Source of the DNA: Salsipaludibacter albus | Lineage (GTDB): Bacteria > Actinomycetota > Nitriliruptoria > Nitriliruptorales > Nitriliruptoraceae | Assembly: GCF_019798055.1 (NCBI RefSeq) | Contig: NZ_JAHOPH010000009.1 | Location: 62,001 to 126,000 of the forward strand | Direction of reading: 5' to 3' | DNA: 64,000 bases | Part shown: positions 49,549-58,589 of the stretch, one piece after another | Layout: each line of letters opens with the position of its first letter | How positions within the stretch are numbered: position 1 is the first letter of the stretch | Position numbers and translations under genes: made by a program | The notes under the pieces: model-generated | What the model was told of the DNA's origin: nothing | Databases searched by the model: none | Seen by the model: only the letters and a program-made list of their open reading frames with translations

Positions 49549-49797
49549 CTAGGACGTCCGCCGGGTGGTCGCGTTCGGGCGAGACCGGGACCGGCCGCCC
49601 GCGTCTGCACCACCGCTCGGCTCCGGTGTCGAGGAATCGGCCAGCATCGCGACGGGCAGCAGGAAGACGTGGCGGTCGAGGCACCGCACCCGGGCGTGCT
49701 CCACGGGGCCGTCGGTCGACGCCAGCACCGCGCGGTCCCAGACCTCCGCGGGCAGTCCGCATGCCGGGCAGGCCGTCACCTGCAGTGTCGGGACCAT
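49549..49797 (-). CDS. Small zinc-ribbon-like hypothetical protein
   Basis: An 82-residue protein with ACPACGLPAEVWDRAVLAST near its start, and one more Cys in VRCLDRHVFLLP, so at most one zinc site. The C-terminal third is Ser/Gly/Arg-rich low complexity. ATG at 49797 follows GGAGGT by seven bases; a longer frame to 49842 overlaps the IclR gene stop. No family name can be given. Confidence 0.6.
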   Translation of the reverse strand: MVPTLQVTACPACGLPAEVWDRAVLASTDGPVEHARVRCLDRHVFLLPVAMLADSSTPEPSGGADAGGRSRSRPNATTRRTS

Positions 49798-49841
49798 CTC
49801 CGCCACCTCCCTGCGACCGACCGGCGTGGCCGGTCCGGGCA

Positions 49842-50675
49842 TCAGGAGGCGGCGTCGCCCGTGCGCGATACATCCGTGGTCGCGGAGACGGGCTGGTCGG
49901 CCAGCTCGGTCCGCACGTGGCCCGTGCGATGCGAGATCTGGTCCGCAGCCGCCGCGGTCGCGGCCCCGATCGCGGCCAGGCGTTCACCGGCCAGCCGGAA
50001 CGAGGGCCCGGACAGCGCCAGGGCCGCCACGACGTTGCCGTCCGGTCCCAGCACGGGTGCGGCGACCGACGTCAGTCCGTCCTCCTGCTCGTCGACCGAC
50101 GCGGCCCAGCCACGCTCTCGGACCCGGGCCAGGTCGGTCTCCAGCACGTCGACGTCGGTGATGGTGGACGGGGTCAGCGAGTCCAGCCGTCGCGACAGCA
50201 GGACCCGACGTTCCTCGGGGGGGACGTGGGCGAGGAAGGCCTTGCCCGAGGCGGTGGCGTGGACCGGGCTGCGCTTGCCGACCCAGTTGATGGTGGTGAC
50301 GGACGCCGACCCGATGACCTGGTCGATGCACATGGTGCGGCCGTCGTCGAGGATGACGACGTTGACGGTCTCGCCGGTCTCCTGGGCCAGCCGCGTGCAC
50401 ACCGGGCGGCTGACCGATCCCAGGTCGAAGCCGTGGTCGACCGCGCCCGCGAGCCGGACCACGCCGTGGCCCAGGCGGTAGGTCCCGCTGCCGGGGTCCT
50501 GGTCGGCCAAGCCCCGTGCCTGCAGGGTCGACAGCAGTCGCGACGCGGTCGACTTGTGGATCCCGACGGTGCGGGCGAGGTCGGTCACCCGCATCGGACC
50601 GCCGTCGGCCAGGAGGTACAGGAGGGTGACCGCCCGGTCCACCGAGCGGATCAGGGGTGCGTCGTGGTCAGCCAT
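49842..50675 (-). CDS. IclR family transcriptional regulator
   Basis: A 277-residue IclR regulator. The winged helix is SVDRAVTLLYLLADGGPMRV then GIHKSTASRLLSTLQARGLA, and the effector domain contains QVIGSASVTTINWVGKRSPV, HATASGKAFLA and AAPVLGPDGNVVAALALSGP. ATG at 50675 (MADHDAPL). IclR regulators often control catabolism of small acids or aromatics. The demethylase operon lies 1.4 kb away, but it has its own GntR gene, so the target is unsettled. Confidence 0.92.
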   Translation of the reverse strand: MADHDAPLIRSVDRAVTLLYLLADGGPMRVTDLARTVGIHKSTASRLLSTLQARGLADQDPGSGTYRLGHGVVRLAGAVDHGFDLGSVSRPVCTRLAQETGETVNVVILDDGRTMCIDQVIGSASVTTINWVGKRSPVHATASGKAFLAHVPPEERRVLLSRRLDSLTPSTITDVDVLETDLARVRERGWAASVDEQEDGLTSVAAPVLGPDGNVVAALALSGPSFRLAGERLAAIGAATAAAADQISHRTGHVRTELADQPVSATTDVSRTGDAAS

Positions 50676-50757
50676 GGACGGCACCGTAGCGATGCCCCAC
50701 TCGTCGACGCGGGCAGCCTCGAGTGACCCGGACGAGACGGCCCGGGCCCGGGCCGTC

Positions 50758-51261
50758 TCAGGCCATGGTGCGGTCGCGGACCCGGGTGGTCATGATCATG
50801 TCGTGCCAGGCCCGGTTCTCGTCGTCCCACAGGGGCCACAGGTAGTTCAGGACGCACAACGAGCCCAGGATCGACATCAGCAGCGTCCGCAGCACCGCCA
50901 TCCCGAAGCCGAGGTACTGGCCGTCGGTGTCGACCGTCTCGATGTTGAGCATCCCCTTGCCGATGGACTGTCCCGTGGTGCCCTGCTTGTAGCCCTGGTT
51001 CCACAGCGCGATGACCAGGGCGACGATGCCGCCCAGGCCGATGAACAGGAAGCCGATGCCCCCCGCATCCGACTCGAGGGAGCCCTCGGGAGTGGAGCCG
51101 CTCGCGAGGAAGATCCCGCCGACGACGTAAAGGACCCCGGCGGGGACGGCCACGACCAGCCAGTCGACGATGTAGGCGGCGGCCCGGCTGCCCCACGAGG
51201 CCAGCGGGCCTCCATGCATCTCGGGGTGGCTCGGGGGTGGAGGCGGAGGGGCGAAGCTCAT
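50758..51261 (-). CDS. RDD family membrane protein
   Basis: A 167-residue membrane protein with a Pro-rich start (FAPPPPPPSHPEMHGGP), the RDD-type opening ASWGSRAAAYIVDWLVVAVP, and the conserved GTTGQSIGKGMLNIETVD loop. Three membrane segments are visible. RDD proteins occur in membrane transport and stress contexts but are mostly uncharacterised. ATG at 51261. Confidence 0.88.
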   Translation of the reverse strand: MSFAPPPPPPSHPEMHGGPLASWGSRAAAYIVDWLVVAVPAGVLYVVGGIFLASGSTPEGSLESDAGGIGFLFIGLGGIVALVIALWNQGYKQGTTGQSIGKGMLNIETVDTDGQYLGFGMAVLRTLLMSILGSLCVLNYLWPLWDDENRAWHDMIMTTRVRDRTMA

Positions 51262-51356
51262 GGATGTCTCCCGCAGACGTCGTGATGGTCGCAGCGGCGA
51301 CCTCGCGGGACCCTAGTGGCTCGGCACGGACGAGCGCGCCGGTTGGGGGGTTGCGG

Positions 51357-52052
51357 TCACCACAGGTTCGTGACGGCGGTCTCGAAGTGGCGCACGTGGG
51401 CCGTGGCCGTGGCACGCGCCGCGTCGGCGTCCCCCGCGACGATCTGGTCGACGAGGGAGCGGAGCTCGTCGACGTGGTCGGGCACGTGGGGGAGGCGGTC
51501 CACGAACAGGTACCAGATCCGGGTCGACAGGCTGTGGTGGCGGGCAGCCGTCCGGGCCAGGAAGGGGTTGTGGGTCGCGGCCCAGATGGCCTGGTGGATC
51601 GCGTGGTCGTGTCGCATCGCCGCGAGCGGCTCGGCGCCCGCGGCGGAGGACGACACCAGCGTCGCGAGGCGCTCGCGCTCGGCCGGGGTCGCGCGCTCGG
51701 CCGCGCGCGCGGCGGCCAGTCCCTCGAGTTGGGCACGCAGGTCGGTCAGCAGCGCGAGGTCGCCGATGTTGACGTCGCTGGCGAACGTGCCGCGCCGGGG
51801 GTGCACCACGACCAGGCCGTCCACGGCCAGCCGGTTGACGGCCTCACGCAGGGGTGTGCGCCCGACGCCGAGCCGCTCCATCAGGGCCGCCTCGCGCAGG
51901 GGCTCGCCGGGCCGGACCTGGAGGGTCACGAGCAGGTCGCGGAGTTGGTCCTCGGCCAGGTCCGCCTGCGTGCGCGGTGGTTCGTCGGGTCCTGTGGAGG
52001 CCCCGGTGGTGGCGGTCGCGGTCGGATCCGCGGTGGGTGTTGATGTCGTCAT
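51357..52052 (-). CDS. GntR/FCD family transcriptional regulator
   Basis: A 231-residue GntR regulator of the FadR/FCD group. The winged helix includes LQVRPGEPLREAALMERLGV and GRTPLREAVNRLAVDGLVVV; the FCD ligand domain has RHDHAIHQAIWAATHNPFLA and VDQIVAGDADAARATATAHV, with the His/Asp residues that bind metal or small acids. ATG at 52052. It diverges from the demethylase operon across about 100 bp with two palindromes and is the likely local regulator. Confidence 0.92.
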   Translation of the reverse strand: MTTSTPTADPTATATTGASTGPDEPPRTQADLAEDQLRDLLVTLQVRPGEPLREAALMERLGVGRTPLREAVNRLAVDGLVVVHPRRGTFASDVNIGDLALLTDLRAQLEGLAAARAAERATPAERERLATLVSSSAAGAEPLAAMRHDHAIHQAIWAATHNPFLARTAARHHSLSTRIWYLFVDRLPHVPDHVDELRSLVDQIVAGDADAARATATAHVRHFETAVTNLW

Positions 52053-52057
52053 GGCCG

Positions 52058-52088
52058 ACAGTGTACTGTGTCGACGACTGATATATCA
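52058..52088. promoter_or_regulatory. Operator palindromes between GntR gene and demethylase operon
   Basis: ACAGT-GT-ACTGT (52058-52069) and TGATATATCA (52079-52088) lie between the GntR start and the demethylase start. The second is an exact 10-bp palindrome, in the range of FCD-type GntR operators, and is more AT-rich than the surrounding DNA. Confidence 0.55.
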
Positions 52089-52154
52089 CTTGCCGACCAA
52101 GACGGGCGCGAACTCGTCGCGGCCGACGACACCTGGCACACCGATGGAGTACAG

Positions 52155-54680
52155 ATGAGCGACTTCCCCGCCCGCACCGACGTCGTCGTGATCGGCGCCG
52201 GCATCGTGGGCAACTGCCTGGTCGGCCACCTGTCGCGGCTCGGGTGGACCGACATCGTGCAGGTCGACAAGGGCCCGCTGCCCAACCCGGGCGGCTCGAC
52301 CGGCCACGCCTCCAACTTCATCTTCCCGGTCGACCACGGCAAGGAGATCGCCACGCTCACGCTGGAGTCCCAGCGCCAGTACGAGGAACTGGGTGTGCAG
52401 GTCAGCCCGGGGGGCATCGAGGTCGCCCGCACCGAGGAGCGCATGGAGGAGCTGCGCCGACGGATGACCTCGGCGAAGGCCTGGGGGGTCGAGGCCGAGT
52501 TGCTGACGCCGGCCCAGGTCAAGGAGCTCGTCCCCTACATCGAGGAGGACGTCATCCTGGGTGGCTTCCACTCGCCGACGACGTCGGTGGTCGACTCGTT
52601 GCGTGCCGGCACCCTGCTGCGTGACGAGGCGCGAGACGCCGGTCACCTCCAGGTCTTCCCCAACACCGAGGTGCTCGACGTCGAGACCGAGCCGGTCGAC
52701 CACGGCCTGCCCCGGGTCACCGCCGTCGTCACCGACCGTGGCCGGATCGAGGCCGACCACGTGGTCGTCGCATGCGGCGTGTGGAGCCCCCGGATCGCCG
52801 AGATGGCCGGGGCGACCATCCCGCTGACCCCGGCCGTCCACCAGATGGCCGACGTCGGCCCGATCGAGATCCTGCAGGAGACCGGGACCGAGATCGCCTT
52901 CCCGATCGTGCGGGACATGGACACGTTCATGTACGAGCGCCAGGCCGCCGGTTCGATGGAGGTCGGGTCCTACGCGCACCGCCCGATCTTCCACCACCCC
53001 GACGAGATCCCGTCCAACGACGAGGCGGCCCTGACCCCGACCGAGATGCCGTTCACGATGGAGGACTTCGACGACCAGCTCGAGGACGCCCTCGAGCTGA
53101 TGCCGTCGATCCTCGAGACCGCCGAGATCCGCTACGCCATCAACGGGCTGCTCAGCCTCACCCCCGACGGTGGCCCCCTGCTGGGCGAGACCGTCGAGGT
53201 GGCCAACCTCTGGTCCGCCGCCGCGGTCTGGATCAAGGAGGGCCCCGGGGTCGGACAGCTCCTGGCCGAGTGGATGACCCACGGCCATCCCCACCTGGCC
53301 GACCCGCACGGCACCGACATCGCCCGCTTCTACGACCACGAGCGGTCCGAGCGCCACGTCCTCGAGCGCTGCGCGGAGCACTTCAACAAGACCTACGGGA
53401 TCGTCCATCCCCGCGAGCAGTGGGCGACCGACCGGGACATGAACGTCTCGCCGTTCCACCCCCGCGAGGTGGACCACGGTGCGGTGTTCTTCGACGCCCG
53501 TGGCTGGGAGCGGCCGCAGTGGTACGAGGGCAACGCCGACCTGGTCGACCGCCACCACGTCGAGGACCGCGAGGTCGAGTGGGACCGCCGCTGGTGGTCG
53601 CCGATCATCAACGCCGAGCACCTGCACCTGCGCGAGAAGGTCGCCATGGTCGACCTCACCGCGTTCCAGCAGTTCGACGTCAGCGGGCCGGGCGTCGTCG
53701 ACTACGTCGAGACCATGTTCGTCAACAAGTGCGACCAGCCCGTGGGTTCGTCGATCTACACCCCGGTCCTGGCCCCCAACGGGGGGTTCCGGTCCGACCT
53801 GACCGTCCTGCGGCTGGCCGACGACACCTTCCGGATCATCACGGGTGCCTTCGACGGCGCCCGGGACGCCCACTGGTTCCGCAAGCACCTGCCCCGGGAC
53901 GGATCGGTGACGTTCACCGACGTGACCTCGGCGACCTGCACGATCGGCGTCTGGGGCCCGGACGCGCCGGCCCTGGTGGGCAAGGTCTGCGAGGCGGACC
54001 TGTCGGCCGAGGCGTTCCCGTACGCCAGCGTCCAGCAGACCCGGATCGAGGGCATCCCGGTCACCATGTTCCGGATCTCCTACGTCGGCGACACCGGCTG
54101 GGAGATCACCACCGCGACCGAGCACGGACTGCGGCTGTGGGACACGCTCGCCGCCGCCGGCGAGGAGTTCGACGTCCGTCCGGTCGGCATCGGGGTGTAC
54201 GGCACGACCGGTCGGCTCGAGAAGGGCTACCGGCTGATGGGCGCGGAGTTGGAGTCGGAGTACACGCCGGTCGAGGCCGGTCTGGCACGCCGGAAGGTCA
54301 AGGCCCACGACTTCATCGGCAAGGAGCCCTACCTCGCGGCTCGCGAGGAGGACCCGGTCGCAATCCTGTGCACGCTGACGATGGACGACCACGTCGACGC
54401 GCAGGGCCGCACGCGTTACCCCACCGGCGGCAGCGAACCGATCCTGACGCTGGACGGCGACCGGATCGTGGATGCGAGGGGCCGGGTGTCGATCGTGACC
54501 TCGGCCGGCTCCGGGCCGTCGGTCGGCGCCTACCTGCTGATGGCCTACCTGCCCCCCGAGCACGCGGTCAACGGCACGAAGCTGCAGGTGATGTACATGA
54601 ACGAGCTGTTCCCGGTCACCGTCGCCGAGGCCGGCAGCACCCCGCTGTTCGACCCCGACAACACCCGCCTGAAGGGCTGA
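52155..54680 (+). CDS. Dimethylglycine oxidase/dehydrogenase-like FAD and folate enzyme
   Basis: An 841-residue fusion of an FAD-dependent amine oxidoreductase (residues 1-400) and a GcvT-type tetrahydrofolate domain (about 430-841). The start VVVIGAGIVGNCLVGHLSRL is the FAD site, and PGGSTGHASNF holds the His that carries covalent FAD in Arthrobacter dimethylglycine oxidase. The C-terminal part (YVGDTGWEITTATEHGLRLW, GVYGTTGRLEKGYRL) is GcvT. It removes a methyl or methylene group from an N-methylated glycine. It lies in one operon with etfB and etfA, so electrons probably go to ETF rather than oxygen. Confidence 0.88.
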   Translation: MSDFPARTDVVVIGAGIVGNCLVGHLSRLGWTDIVQVDKGPLPNPGGSTGHASNFIFPVDHGKEIATLTLESQRQYEELGVQVSPGGIEVARTEERMEELRRRMTSAKAWGVEAELLTPAQVKELVPYIEEDVILGGFHSPTTSVVDSLRAGTLLRDEARDAGHLQVFPNTEVLDVETEPVDHGLPRVTAVVTDRGRIEADHVVVACGVWSPRIAEMAGATIPLTPAVHQMADVGPIEILQETGTEIAFPIVRDMDTFMYERQAAGSMEVGSYAHRPIFHHPDEIPSNDEAALTPTEMPFTMEDFDDQLEDALELMPSILETAEIRYAINGLLSLTPDGGPLLGETVEVANLWSAAAVWIKEGPGVGQLLAEWMTHGHPHLADPHGTDIARFYDHERSERHVLERCAEHFNKTYGIVHPREQWATDRDMNVSPFHPREVDHGAVFFDARGWERPQWYEGNADLVDRHHVEDREVEWDRRWWSPIINAEHLHLREKVAMVDLTAFQQFDVSGPGVVDYVETMFVNKCDQPVGSSIYTPVLAPNGGFRSDLTVLRLADDTFRIITGAFDGARDAHWFRKHLPRDGSVTFTDVTSATCTIGVWGPDAPALVGKVCEADLSAEAFPYASVQQTRIEGIPVTMFRISYVGDTGWEITTATEHGLRLWDTLAAAGEEFDVRPVGIGVYGTTGRLEKGYRLMGAELESEYTPVEAGLARRKVKAHDFIGKEPYLAAREEDPVAILCTLTMDDHVDAQGRTRYPTGGSEPILTLDGDRIVDARGRVSIVTSAGSGPSVGAYLLMAYLPPEHAVNGTKLQVMYMNELFPVTVAEAGSTPLFDPDNTRLKG

Positions 54681-54682
54681 CC

Positions 54683-55450
54683 ATGCGAGTCCTCGCGTGC
54701 ATCAAGCGCGTGCCGATTCCCGGGGCGAAGATTCCGCTGACGGATGACGGAACGGCCGTGGACGACGAGCGCCTCGGCCACACCGTCAGCCCACACGAGG
54801 AGTGCGCGGTGGAGGAGGCCGTGCGCCTGGTCGAGGCGCACGGTGGGACGTCGACCGTGCTCACGGTCGGGCCACCGGACGCCGAGGAGCAGTTGCGCGC
54901 GGCGGTCAGCACCGGTGTCGACCAGGCCGTCCTGGTGCCGACCGACGGGGCTGACTGGGATCCCCAGCGGACCGCCGCGGCCGTCGTGGCGGCGATCGGC
55001 GAGCTCGAGCAGGCCGACGGACCGTTCGACCTCGTGCTGTTCGGCAACGAGTCCGCCGATGCCGGTGGGTTCCAGGTCGGCATCCGCGTGGCGGTCGCGC
55101 TCGGCCGGCCGATGGTGCAGGGCATCAAGGAGGTCGAGGTCGATGGCGACACCGTGCGTGTCAGCCGGCCGACCGGCACGACCTCCGAGGTCTACGAGCT
55201 TCCACTGCCCGCCTGCCTGGGCGTGCGCGAGGGCCTGAACCTCCCGCGGTATCCCACGATGCGTGGGCGACTGGTGTCTCGCAAGGCCACGATCGCCGAG
55301 GTCACGGTCGATGGGCCGGCAGGTGGCCAGTCGCTGGTCGCGCTGGAGTCCCCGCCCGAGCAGGAGGTCGAGACCGAGGTGCTCGGCTCGGGGCCCGAGG
55401 CGATCGAGCGCGTCATCTCCGTCCTCGAGGACCTGAAGGTGCTGACATGA
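54683..55450 (+). CDS. etfB: Electron transfer flavoprotein subunit beta
   Basis: A 255-residue ETF beta subunit. RVLACIKRVPIPGAKIPLTD, HTVSPHEECAVEEAVRL (substitute for the usual NPxDxxAxEEA), VLFGNESADAGGFQVGIRV and the recognition-loop region LPACLGVREGLNLPRYPTM match. ATG at 54683 is 2 bp after the demethylase and its stop overlaps etfA. It should accept electrons from the upstream FAD enzyme. A dedicated ETF is a sign of a dehydrogenase rather than an oxidase. Confidence 0.92.
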   Translation: MRVLACIKRVPIPGAKIPLTDDGTAVDDERLGHTVSPHEECAVEEAVRLVEAHGGTSTVLTVGPPDAEEQLRAAVSTGVDQAVLVPTDGADWDPQRTAAAVVAAIGELEQADGPFDLVLFGNESADAGGFQVGIRVAVALGRPMVQGIKEVEVDGDTVRVSRPTGTTSEVYELPLPACLGVREGLNLPRYPTMRGRLVSRKATIAEVTVDGPAGGQSLVALESPPEQEVETEVLGSGPEAIERVISVLEDLKVLT

Positions 55451-56421
55451 TCGTGGTCTTCGTGGAGACGACCGCCGGGGACGACGGTGACGTGCTGGCC
55501 GGACCGTCCCGACAGGCGCTCACCCTCGCCCGGTCGTTGGACGACGACGTGGTGGCCGTGGCGGTGGACGACGGCGAGGTCGACCTCGACGAGGTCGCCG
55601 AGGACGCGGGCCGGTACGGCGCGGTGCAACTGCACGGTGCCTGGCACGACCTGCTCGATCGCTACGGACCCGAGAGCTGGGCCGCGGCACTGGACGGGCT
55701 GGTCGAGGAGCTGGCTCCCGGTGTCGTCCTGGCAGCCGGCACCGAGCGTGGTGGCGAGGTGCTGGCCCACGTCGCGGCGCGACGGGACCTGCCGCTGGTG
55801 GCCAACGTCACCCATGCGGAGGCGGACGACGCGGGGTGGAGGTTGCAGCGGGTCCGGTGGGGCGGATCGCTGTTCGAGCACACCCGGCTGGAGGCGGAGC
55901 GGGTGCTGCTGACCGTGCAGCCGCACGCGGTCGACGCGGTGGAGGTCGTGGACCCCGCGGCCGCCGAGTTGGTCGAGCACGACGTCGAGCTCGACGACGT
56001 CGTGGCCCGGACCCGGGTCGTCGAGGAGGTGGTGACGTCCACCGGGGTGAGCCTGGCCACGGCGCCGGTCGTGGTCGGGGGAGGTCGCGGCGTGGGGTCG
56101 GCCGAGGGCTTCGCCGACCTGGAGCGCCTCGCCGGGCTGTTGGGTGGTGCCGTCGGCTGCTCACGGGTGGCGACCAACAACGGCTGGCGTCCGCACCGCG
56201 ACCAGGTGGGCCAGACCGGTACCGCGATCGCGCCGACGATCTACATCGCCTGTGGCATCTCCGGGGCGATCCAGCACTGGGCCGGGGCGAAGTCGGCCAA
56301 GCACGTCCTGGCCATCAACACCGATGCCGAGGCCAACATGGTCGCCCGCGCCGACTGGGCCGTCGTCGGTGACCTCCACCAGGTCGTCCCGGCCCTCGTC
56401 GCTGCGATCGAGGCCCGCTGA
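55447..56421 (+). CDS. etfA: Electron transfer flavoprotein subunit alpha
   Basis: A 324-residue ETF alpha subunit. The C-terminal FAD domain shows VVVGGGRGVGSAEGFADLER, GQTGTAIAPTIYIACGISG, AIQHWAGAKSAKHVLAINTD and the end MVARADWAVVGDLHQVVPAL. ATG at 55447 overlaps etfB by four bases. With etfB it forms the FAD/AMP-binding electron carrier for the demethylase, passing electrons to the quinone pool via ETF-QO, which is not in the window. Confidence 0.94.
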   Translation: MIVVFVETTAGDDGDVLAGPSRQALTLARSLDDDVVAVAVDDGEVDLDEVAEDAGRYGAVQLHGAWHDLLDRYGPESWAAALDGLVEELAPGVVLAAGTERGGEVLAHVAARRDLPLVANVTHAEADDAGWRLQRVRWGGSLFEHTRLEAERVLLTVQPHAVDAVEVVDPAAAELVEHDVELDDVVARTRVVEEVVTSTGVSLATAPVVVGGGRGVGSAEGFADLERLAGLLGGAVGCSRVATNNGWRPHRDQVGQTGTAIAPTIYIACGISGAIQHWAGAKSAKHVLAINTDAEANMVARADWAVVGDLHQVVPALVAAIEAR

Positions 56422-56464
56422 GGGCTGTGGAACGTCGACGAGCAGGAGGCGACGAGCAGGTGCG

Positions 56465-57625
56465 TCACCCGGCGATGCGTGCCTGCAGGATCGGGTCCCC
56501 GGCGTCGCGCTGGAACGCCGAGATCCCGTCGGGATGCCAGGGTCCCACCGAGCCGGCGGCCAGCGCCCCGTCGGACTTGTCCGGGATCCCGAAGCGGCGT
56601 CGCACCTCCTCCAGCGGGAGGTCGGCGTAGTCGAACCAGTCCACCGCCAAGAACGCCTTGGCGACGTCGCCGTCGGGTCGGGCGAGGGCCCCGCGCCGCA
56701 TGGCGTCGGCCAGTCGCGTCGCCATCCCGTGGACCGACAGGTGCCCGGCGCTGGCCTCGAAGAGGCCGCCTGCCTCCGGGATGGCGCCGGTCTCGAACAG
56801 GCCGATCACCATGGCCAAGAGGCTGAAGCCGCGCGGGTCGTCGTCTGCCCGGGCGATGAAGGCGAACACCTCGAGTTCGTTCTGGAGCGTGGTGCCGTAG
56901 TCCGCCAGCACGTGCACCCAGTCGTGTTGGGCGAGCAGGGGTGGGGCCGATCCGGGTGAGCCCGGGAACATGAAGCCCCGACTCACGTAGAACTCCCAGA
57001 CGTCGCGCCCGAGCGACCCGGTCGAGCAGTCCTCGAGCCGGGCCCATCGACCGGCGAGCCCCGGGTCGTCATCCACCACGCCCCAGCCGTCCCCGATGTC
57101 CCGCTCGGTGCCCAGGACCGGTCGGTGCCTGGCGGTGAAGTCCCCGGCGTAGCCGTTGCGGGCGAAGTCGATGAGCGCGGCGTCGTAGCTCTCGGGACCG
57201 TACTTCTCGACGTCACCGAGGAAGTGGTCGTCCACGCCGAGCGCCGTCGCGACCTGGCCGATCCGTTGGACCACCTCGGGGGGCGTCGGGGTGACCACCA
57301 TGGCGTGGAGCACGACCTGCTGGAGGATCCGGGCGCGCACGAACTGGTCGCGCCTCGCCAGCCCCCGAGCAAGGTCCATCGGCGTGACCACGTCGTCGTA
57401 CCAGGCCGGGTCGAACGTGAAGCCCGACAAGCCCTCGCACATGGCGCCCATCAGCACGTGCTGGAGCTCGGTCCACCCGGAATCCGGCGCCGCGTTGGTG
57501 TGCACGCCGCCGCAGATCAACCGGATCTCGTCACGGTCGGGTGGTACCTGGTCAGCCTCCTCCTGGGTCGGAAGGGGCACCGTCGTCAGTTCCCGGTCGC
57601 GTTGCACGAGCTTCCCCCCGCCCAT
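56465..57625 (-). CDS. Hypothetical protein with Coq4-like motif
   Basis: A 386-residue protein without a named family in the N-terminal half. In the second half it has AQHDWVHVLADYGTTLQNEL, close to the Coq4 zinc motif (HDxxH then a distant Glu), followed by helices like those of Coq4 (FIARADDDPRGFSLLAMVIG). Coq4 supports ubiquinone synthesis, but actinobacteria use menaquinone, so the role here is open. ATG at 57625. It is convergent with the etfA operon. Confidence 0.65.
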   Translation of the reverse strand: MGGGKLVQRDRELTTVPLPTQEEADQVPPDRDEIRLICGGVHTNAAPDSGWTELQHVLMGAMCEGLSGFTFDPAWYDDVVTPMDLARGLARRDQFVRARILQQVVLHAMVVTPTPPEVVQRIGQVATALGVDDHFLGDVEKYGPESYDAALIDFARNGYAGDFTARHRPVLGTERDIGDGWGVVDDDPGLAGRWARLEDCSTGSLGRDVWEFYVSRGFMFPGSPGSAPPLLAQHDWVHVLADYGTTLQNELEVFAFIARADDDPRGFSLLAMVIGLFETGAIPEAGGLFEASAGHLSVHGMATRLADAMRRGALARPDGDVAKAFLAVDWFDYADLPLEEVRRRFGIPDKSDGALAAGSVGPWHPDGISAFQRDAGDPILQARIAG

Positions 57626-57683
57626 CGGTGCCGTCCATGCTAGGCCGGGGCACCGGGATCGGGGGGGGCGCCGGCAGACCGTC

Positions 57684-58553
57684 TCAGCGGTGCAGCCAGG
57701 TGTCGAGGTCCGGCGGGACCAGGCCGGCCATGCGCGCCCGGTAGGCAGCAAGGTCGGCTGGTGGCAGCGCCGCGACACCGTCCCCCCGCCGACCACCGCG
57801 GAAGAACCGTGCCCGGTCGCGCAGCACGCCGGTCGTGTCCGGCGCGAGGGCCGTGGCCCGGTCCCGCATGGCGTCGAAGCGTGTCGCCTCGACCACGGCG
57901 TCGAGGTCGACGTCCACGCCCAGCCCGGTGCGGCGGGCCAGGCGACGCACCTGCCCGGGAAGGTCGGTGGCCAGGTCGGCGTAGTGCACGAGCGTCACGT
58001 CGGCCCGGTCGCGTCGGGCCCAGGCATCGGTGACGTGCCACGCGACGCCCTGCAGCGAGTCCAGTGCCTCGATCGGGTCGCGCTGGGCATGGATCCAGTC
58101 GACCAGCCACGTCGTCTCGTCGGGTCGTCCGGTCACGGTCGGGGTGGGTGCGCCGGTCAGCTCGGCCAGCCGTCCGCGGTCGATGTTGGCGCCCTGGTGG
58201 TACAGCGACAGCGCCGCGTCGAGGGGGTGGCGCGCCACGACGACGACGTGCACCCCGTCGCGCAGTGCGAGCCCGTCCAGCGGTGTGTGGGTCTTGAGGA
58301 CCCGCCGGTGCTGCTGGGCCTCCAGGCGGGCAGCGACCTCGTCGACCGGCTCGACGAGGTGGTCGACCCACGGTGACAGGACCGGCAGGGGCGCCGGCAG
58401 CACGGGACCGTGCTCGAGCATCAGGAGGATCGCCTGCACCCACGTCGTGCCGTGCTTGGAGCGTGTGCTGACCACCACGTCGCCATCGCGCAGCGTGATG
58501 GCGTCCCAGCGCGCGCTGTCCTCGTCCGCCGACGTGTAGTGGCGAGGACGCAT
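57684..58553 (-). CDS. Sulfotransferase family protein
   Basis: A 289-residue PAPS-dependent sulfotransferase. The 5'-phosphosulfate loop VSTRSKHGTTWVQAILLMLE and the 3'-phosphate loop VVVARHPLDAALSLYHQGAN are clear, with the catalytic His in LKTHTPLDGL. The acceptor is not known; members sulfate lipids, carbohydrates or small molecules. ATG at 58553. It is on the same strand as the ABC exporter genes upstream, 36 bp after the permease, so it might modify what they carry. Confidence 0.9.
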   Translation of the reverse strand: MRPRHYTSADEDSARWDAITLRDGDVVVSTRSKHGTTWVQAILLMLEHGPVLPAPLPVLSPWVDHLVEPVDEVAARLEAQQHRRVLKTHTPLDGLALRDGVHVVVVARHPLDAALSLYHQGANIDRGRLAELTGAPTPTVTGRPDETTWLVDWIHAQRDPIEALDSLQGVAWHVTDAWARRDRADVTLVHYADLATDLPGQVRRLARRTGLGVDVDLDAVVEATRFDAMRDRATALAPDTTGVLRDRARFFRGGRRGDGVAALPPADLAAYRARMAGLVPPDLDTWLHR

Positions 58554-58589
58554 GCGGCTTCCTCCGGTCGACGATCGCGGGTGCGGTGG

